From Oscillospiraceae bacterium (GTDB lineage: Bacteria; Bacillota; Clostridia; Oscillospirales; QAMX01), in NCBI GenBank assembly GCA_015067675.1, contig SVMB01000013.1:1-53510 (forward strand): a stretch of 53,510 bases of DNA. The letters are read 5' to 3'. The notes beneath the pieces are model-generated. The model worked only from the letters and a program-made list of their open reading frames with translations, made no database searches and had not been told where the DNA came from. Positions 49,923-53,510 of the stretch are shown here, in pieces (within the stretch, counting starts at the first letter, position 1; the number at the start of each line of letters is the position of its first letter). Made by a program: the position numbers and the translations under genes.

Positions 49923-50819
49923 TTAGAAATGATACTTTTCAACAAAGTTGCGGGCGATGGCGGCGAGCATCCGTGTGGATTCCATGAGCAGATCGGGGCC
50001 GTACATCTTCTGGAAGGTATCGGTCTCAAAGCTCAGGGTACCCTGATAACCCACCTCATGCAGCGCTGCGGCAAAGTCGTCCCAGTCCACGCTGGACATA
50101 CCCTTACCGTTCAGGCCCAGCATGGGAGCGGTATGCTGATCGCTCTTGCCGTTATTATCGTGGACATGCAGCAGCTCCAGGCGCTTGCCGATCTTGCGCA
50201 CCATGGTACCGGCAGCTTCGCCGGAGAGAGAGGAATGGCCCACGTCCAGGCAGACGCAGAAGCCTTCGCCCATCATGTCGGCGTAGTCGTTCATCTCCTC
50301 AGCAGAGGAGCAGACGGTGGGGCAGATGCATTCCTTCTCGGGATCCCAGTTGAACATATTCTCCACTCCCAGCTTCACGCCGCGCTCAATGAGGGTAGGC
50401 TGCAGAAGGGTAAAGAATTCCTTATTGATGGCACGGCTCTCGGCACGGTAGAAGTCGTAGCGATACTGGGGCGGGATGCAGGGATGGATGACGATATAGG
50501 GGCTGTGCATGGCGGCAGCGGCGAGGATGGACTTCTTCTGGCAGGCCCAGATATGGGGATTACGGGACTGCTCGGTCACCCAGGAAGGCATGGGAGAGTG
50601 AACCTGGGAGATTTCAAGACCGGCAGACTTTGCAACCTCATAGAGGTCGGCAAAAAAGGCCATGAAATCCTCGTCGGAGCGGCGGAACAGCTCGCCGTCC
50701 ATGTCGTAATGGAACATACCGAAGTCAACACCATCAAAACCGCAGTCAGCAATGCGGCGCAGAGCCTCGGCTTCGCCGTATTTGGCAACCATCGGGGCGG
50801 TATCAACACAAATCTTCAT
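49923..50819 (-). CDS. Sugar phosphate isomerase/epimerase (xylose isomerase-like TIM barrel)
   Basis: A 298-aa AP-endonuclease-2/xylose-isomerase-like protein. Metal-site glutamates and histidines lie in VKLGVENMFNWD, CVCLDVGHSSLSG, LLHVHDNNGKSDQH and GTLSFETD. It likely isomerises or epimerises a keto sugar or sugar acid. GGGAGG is 8 bases before the ATG, and gpmI ends 25 bases upstream. Substrate unknown. Confidence 0.88.
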   Translation of the reverse strand: MKICVDTAPMVAKYGEAEALRRIADCGFDGVDFGMFHYDMDGELFRRSDEDFMAFFADLYEVAKSAGLEISQVHSPMPSWVTEQSRNPHIWACQKKSILAAAAMHSPYIVIHPCIPPQYRYDFYRAESRAINKEFFTLLQPTLIERGVKLGVENMFNWDPEKECICPTVCSSAEEMNDYADMMGEGFCVCLDVGHSSLSGEAAGTMVRKIGKRLELLHVHDNNGKSDQHTAPMLGLNGKGMSSVDWDDFAAALHEVGYQGTLSFETDTFQKMYGPDLLMESTRMLAAIARNFVEKYHF

Positions 50820-50844
50820 GGTTTTATCCTCCCGTCAGGGCAAT

Positions 50845-52362
50845 TTACTTAATCAGGGACTCGCCGTCCATGGCAGCAGGCTTGGACATACCCATGATCT
50901 GCAGCATGGTGGGAGCGATGTCGGCCAGACGGCCGCCTTCACGCAGCTCGACATTCTCGCCGACGATGCAGAAAGGAACGGGGAAGGTGGTATGAGCGGT
51001 GAAGGGAGACACGCCGTCTTCCTCGAGCATCTTATCGGCATTACCGTGGTCAGCAGTGATCAGGGACACACCACCGGCCTTGGCAACGGCTTCCACCACA
51101 CGGCCCACGCAGGTATCAACGGTCTCAACAGCCTCGACAGCGGCGTTGAAGAAACCGGTATGACCAACCATGTCGCAGTTGGCGAAGTTGAGGATGATGA
51201 CATCATACTTACCGGACTCGATACGGGCGATGCACTCATCGGCCACTTCCACAGCGCTCATGCTGGGCTTGAGGTCATAGGTGGCAACCTTGGGGCTGTT
51301 GATCAGGGCACGATCCTCGCCCTCGCTCTGAGCCTCGACGCCGCCGTTGAAGAAGAAGGTGACATGGGCATACTTCTCGGTCTCGGCGATGCGCAGCTGG
51401 GTCTTGCCGTTGGCGGCCAGGTACTCGCCGAAGGTATCATTGAGGCTCTGGGGCTCAAAGGCGATCTCCACGTTGGGCATGGTGGCATCATACTGGGTGA
51501 AGCAGATATAGGTCAGGGGGAAGAAGCCGTTCCTGCGCTCAAAACCGGCAAATTCGGGATCCACGAGGGTACGGGTGATCTCACGGGCGCGGTCAGGACG
51601 GAAGTTGAAGAAGATGACGGAATCGTCGGCCTTGATACCGGCATTCTCCACGCAGACGGTGGGAACAACGAACTCATCGGTGACGTTCTCGGCATAGCTC
51701 TTGGCAACAGCATCGGCGGCGTCGGCATTCTTGATACCCTCGCCGTAAACCATCGCGGCGTAGGCCTTCTCAACGCGGTCCCAGCGGTTATCGCGGTCCA
51801 TGGCGTAGTAACGGCCCATGACGGTGGCGATCTGGCCGATGCCCAGCTCGTTCATCTTATCCTGCAGGGCGATGACAAAGTCACGGCCGGAGGTGGGAGG
51901 CACGTCACGGCCATCCAGCAGAGCATGAACGTAGACCTTCTTCACGCCCTCGTTCTTGGCAAGCTGCAGCAGGCCGTAAAGATGCTCAATATGAGAGTGA
52001 ACGCCGCCGTCGGACAGCAGGCCGATGAGATGCAGCGCGCGGCCTTCGATGGCAGCGTTGCGGGCAGCCTTGACCAGGTGCTCGTTTTCAAAGAACACGC
52101 CGTCACGGATGAACTTGGTGATACGGGTCAGCCACTGATAAACCACGCGGCCGGCACCGATATTGGTATGACCGACTTCGGAGTTACCCATCTGGCCGTC
52201 GGGCAGACCGACGTCCATACCGGAAGCGCCGATGGTGGTGAAGGGATTTTCAGCAAAGATCTTATCAAGATTAGGAGTCTTGGCGGCGACGATAGCATTG
52301 CCCTTGGTTTCGGGATTGATGCCGAAGCCGTCCATGATGATCAAAGTAACAGGCTTTTTCAT
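50845..52362 (-). CDS. gpmI: 2,3-bisphosphoglycerate-independent phosphoglycerate mutase
   Basis: A 505-aa alkaline-phosphatase-superfamily enzyme converting 3- to 2-phosphoglycerate in glycolysis. Metal/nucleophile sites are MDGFG (10-14) with D11, and Ser61 in GQMGNSEVGHTNIGAG; later HALLDGRDVPP, NFRPDRAREIT and the metal cluster ITADHGNADKM and FTAHTTFPVPF are all present. The second ATG in frame (52362) was taken, preceded by AAAGG 12 bases away; the first ATG overlaps the upstream AT-rich leader. Confidence 0.97.
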   Translation of the reverse strand: MKKPVTLIIMDGFGINPETKGNAIVAAKTPNLDKIFAENPFTTIGASGMDVGLPDGQMGNSEVGHTNIGAGRVVYQWLTRITKFIRDGVFFENEHLVKAARNAAIEGRALHLIGLLSDGGVHSHIEHLYGLLQLAKNEGVKKVYVHALLDGRDVPPTSGRDFVIALQDKMNELGIGQIATVMGRYYAMDRDNRWDRVEKAYAAMVYGEGIKNADAADAVAKSYAENVTDEFVVPTVCVENAGIKADDSVIFFNFRPDRAREITRTLVDPEFAGFERRNGFFPLTYICFTQYDATMPNVEIAFEPQSLNDTFGEYLAANGKTQLRIAETEKYAHVTFFFNGGVEAQSEGEDRALINSPKVATYDLKPSMSAVEVADECIARIESGKYDVIILNFANCDMVGHTGFFNAAVEAVETVDTCVGRVVEAVAKAGGVSLITADHGNADKMLEEDGVSPFTAHTTFPVPFCIVGENVELREGGRLADIAPTMLQIMGMSKPAAMDGESLIK

Positions 52363-52412
52363 ATTGATTTGATACCTTTCCATATATTGATGAGCTTTCG
52401 CTCTTTTGATAC

Positions 52413-53069
52413 TCAGAGAATGCCGACGTTTTTTGCAAATTCCGTCAGGCTGTTTGCTTTATACTTCATGACCGACTTATCTGCAGGAGACGTACCGTCG
52501 GGCAGGCACGGCGGGAAATTGACCAGTGCGCCGTCGATGCCGGCGTTCACGCCGGACATACCGTCGATCTCGCGGTCGCCAACCATAATGGTTTCTTTCG
52601 GATCCAGTCCGTATCGATCGATGATCGCAAGCACCGCATCGGGTGCAGGCTTTGATGGGAAATGATCCGCCGAGGTGACAAATCCGTCAAAAAGCTCGAA
52701 AAGTCCGAAATTGCGGACATATTCAATAGAAGTCAGATTCCTGTGGGTATACAGAAAATTCCGGCCGCCGTTTTCGCGGATCTTTGCCAGAACCTCTGCT
52801 GCATCGGCAAAGGGCACGACCTTCGGTTCGATCTCATCCTCGCCCATGCGCAGCTGATGCTCGGAAAAAGCCGCATATACCTCATCGGAGATGCCGGTAT
52901 AGCGCTTCATCTCCCCAAAGGACACCAGCAGATGCCGCATACACATCTCCCGATCGTACTGATCAGCCGTTCCCTGTTCTTCAAAAACCTTGAAGAGCGA
53001 CGCCAGGATATGCGGGTAAGAATCAAAGATCGTTCCGTCGAAATCCCAGATGTAATTCTGATAGATCAT
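52413..53069 (-). CDS. HAD family hydrolase (phosphoglycolate-phosphatase-like)
   Basis: A 218-aa HAD phosphatase with motif I DFDGT (D9 and D11), motif II in FLYTHRN, and motif III/IV in KPAPDAVLAIIDRYGLDPKETIMVGDREIDGMSGVNAG. The cap is of the C1 helical type. It likely dephosphorylates a sugar or glycolate phosphate; the substrate is unknown. GGAG lies 8 bases before the ATG. It precedes gpmI by about 50 bases. Confidence 0.92.
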   Translation of the reverse strand: MIYQNYIWDFDGTIFDSYPHILASLFKVFEEQGTADQYDREMCMRHLLVSFGEMKRYTGISDEVYAAFSEHQLRMGEDEIEPKVVPFADAAEVLAKIRENGGRNFLYTHRNLTSIEYVRNFGLFELFDGFVTSADHFPSKPAPDAVLAIIDRYGLDPKETIMVGDREIDGMSGVNAGIDGALVNFPPCLPDGTSPADKSVMKYKANSLTEFAKNVGIL

Positions 53070-53115
53070 TATATTCTCCGGTTAACATGGTTTTACAGGA
53101 TACCGCCCGGGTATT

Positions 53116-53510
53116 TTAGTCTTCCAGCAGGCTCAGGTCGCACATATAGAGCTGTTCACCGTTGAAAGCGGTACCCACCTGCACGAATCCGCAGGATTTG
53201 TACAGCTTCTGCGCGGCAAAATTGGTGGGATGGGTAATCAAACGCAGTGCACGGCGGTCATACTCCATCGCACGCTTCTGCACATACTCAAGAAGGGCAC
53301 GTCCCAGGCCCTGACCCTTGAAAATCTCGGAGACGCCGATACCCAGCGACATCAGCGGCAGATTGACCCGGGACAAAAACACGTAACCGCCGATCATGGG
53401 CTTACCGTCACGGACAAATTCCGCGACGAAGCGGTCGGCAGAGTTGACGGTACGCACCTTGGAACACATATCCCGCAGCCAGTCGCGCTCCATGCTGTGA
53501 GGGCAGTAGT
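53116..53510 (-). CDS. GNAT family N-acetyltransferase (truncated by window edge)
   Basis: At least 131 residues are visible and the frame stays open to the window end (upstream codons read YCPHS before the internal Met), so the N-terminus is missing. The acetyl-CoA-binding motif is GIGVSEIFKGQGLGRALLEYVQKRA, followed by LRLITHPTNFAAQKLYKSCGFVQVG, the standard GNAT order. The acceptor (protein, sugar amine or small molecule) is unknown. Confidence 0.88.
   Translation of the reverse strand, partial: YCPHSMERDWLRDMCSKVRTVNSADRFVAEFVRDGKPMIGGYVFLSRVNLPLMSLGIGVSEIFKGQGLGRALLEYVQKRAMEYDRRALRLITHPTNFAAQKLYKSCGFVQVGTAFNGEQLYMCDLSLLED

Noticed and set aside
50752-52665. A 637-codon frame antisense to gpmI
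   Set aside because: gpmI carries all catalytic motifs; the antisense frame is a shadow.

Overview
The window looks like chromosomal DNA of a strictly anaerobic, GC-rich Gram-positive bacterium, probably a gut Clostridia member (Oscillospirales or a related order). This is inferred from the class III ribonucleotide reductase (nrdD-nrdG), a fumarate-reductase-type flavoprotein, an alr-mazF arrangement, a SleB-type cell wall hydrolase, an SLH-domain protein, strong AGGAGG-type ribosome binding sites and TTGACA/TATAAT promoters. I see no transposase, integrase, phage structural gene, CRISPR array or rRNA.

Layout. 1-3.5 kb: the end of a fumarate-reductase-like flavoprotein gene with an AspT/SucE-like exporter, then a TPP riboswitch with its terminator ahead of thiC. 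3.6-15.3 kb: five tandem minus-strand paralogues (about 753-762 aa each) of a cytoplasmic, histidine-rich, beta-propeller-like family that I cannot assign; this is the most unusual part of the window. 15.5-24.6 kb: a MATE exporter, RluA-type pseudouridine synthase, zinc-ribbon protein, sigma factor, a ruvC-ruvA-(phosphatase-superfamily gene)-ruvB cluster, a tandem-OB protein and a secreted CAP+SLH protein. 24.6-34.5 kb: a GH35-like enzyme with thpR and mmcQ/yjbR, two identical tRNA-Val(GAC) genes, a 65-aa orphan protein with operator-like repeats, a DegT-family aminotransferase, an amidohydrolase-AraC-GH3 lipoprotein operon, a SleB-like hydrolase and an Rrf2 regulator. 34.6-40.2 kb: a housekeeping run (PH-like membrane protein, acpS, nnrE/nnrD, lipoprotein, alr, mazF, membrane-anchored protein). 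40.2-44.1 kb: an ImmA/XRE pair and nrdD-nrdG. 44.6-48.8 kb: a Gfo/Idh/MocA (GH109-like) dehydrogenase, an M20 amidohydrolase and a membrane-anchored toroid-like protein. 48.9-53.5 kb: a minus-strand run GNAT-HAD-gpmI-sugar isomerase-mutarotase-like protein.

Several scattered genes (GH35-like, DegT aminotransferase, amidohydrolase/AraC/GH3, GH109-like dehydrogenase, TIM-barrel isomerase, mutarotase-like protein) fit uptake and remodelling of unusual amino- or uronic sugars. The five propeller paralogues may belong to the same physiology, but that is inference. Long reading frames antisense to the paralogues, nrdD and gpmI are by-products of GC-rich codon use and are not annotated. Promoters and terminators were found by eye from consensus boxes and hairpin-plus-T-run patterns.
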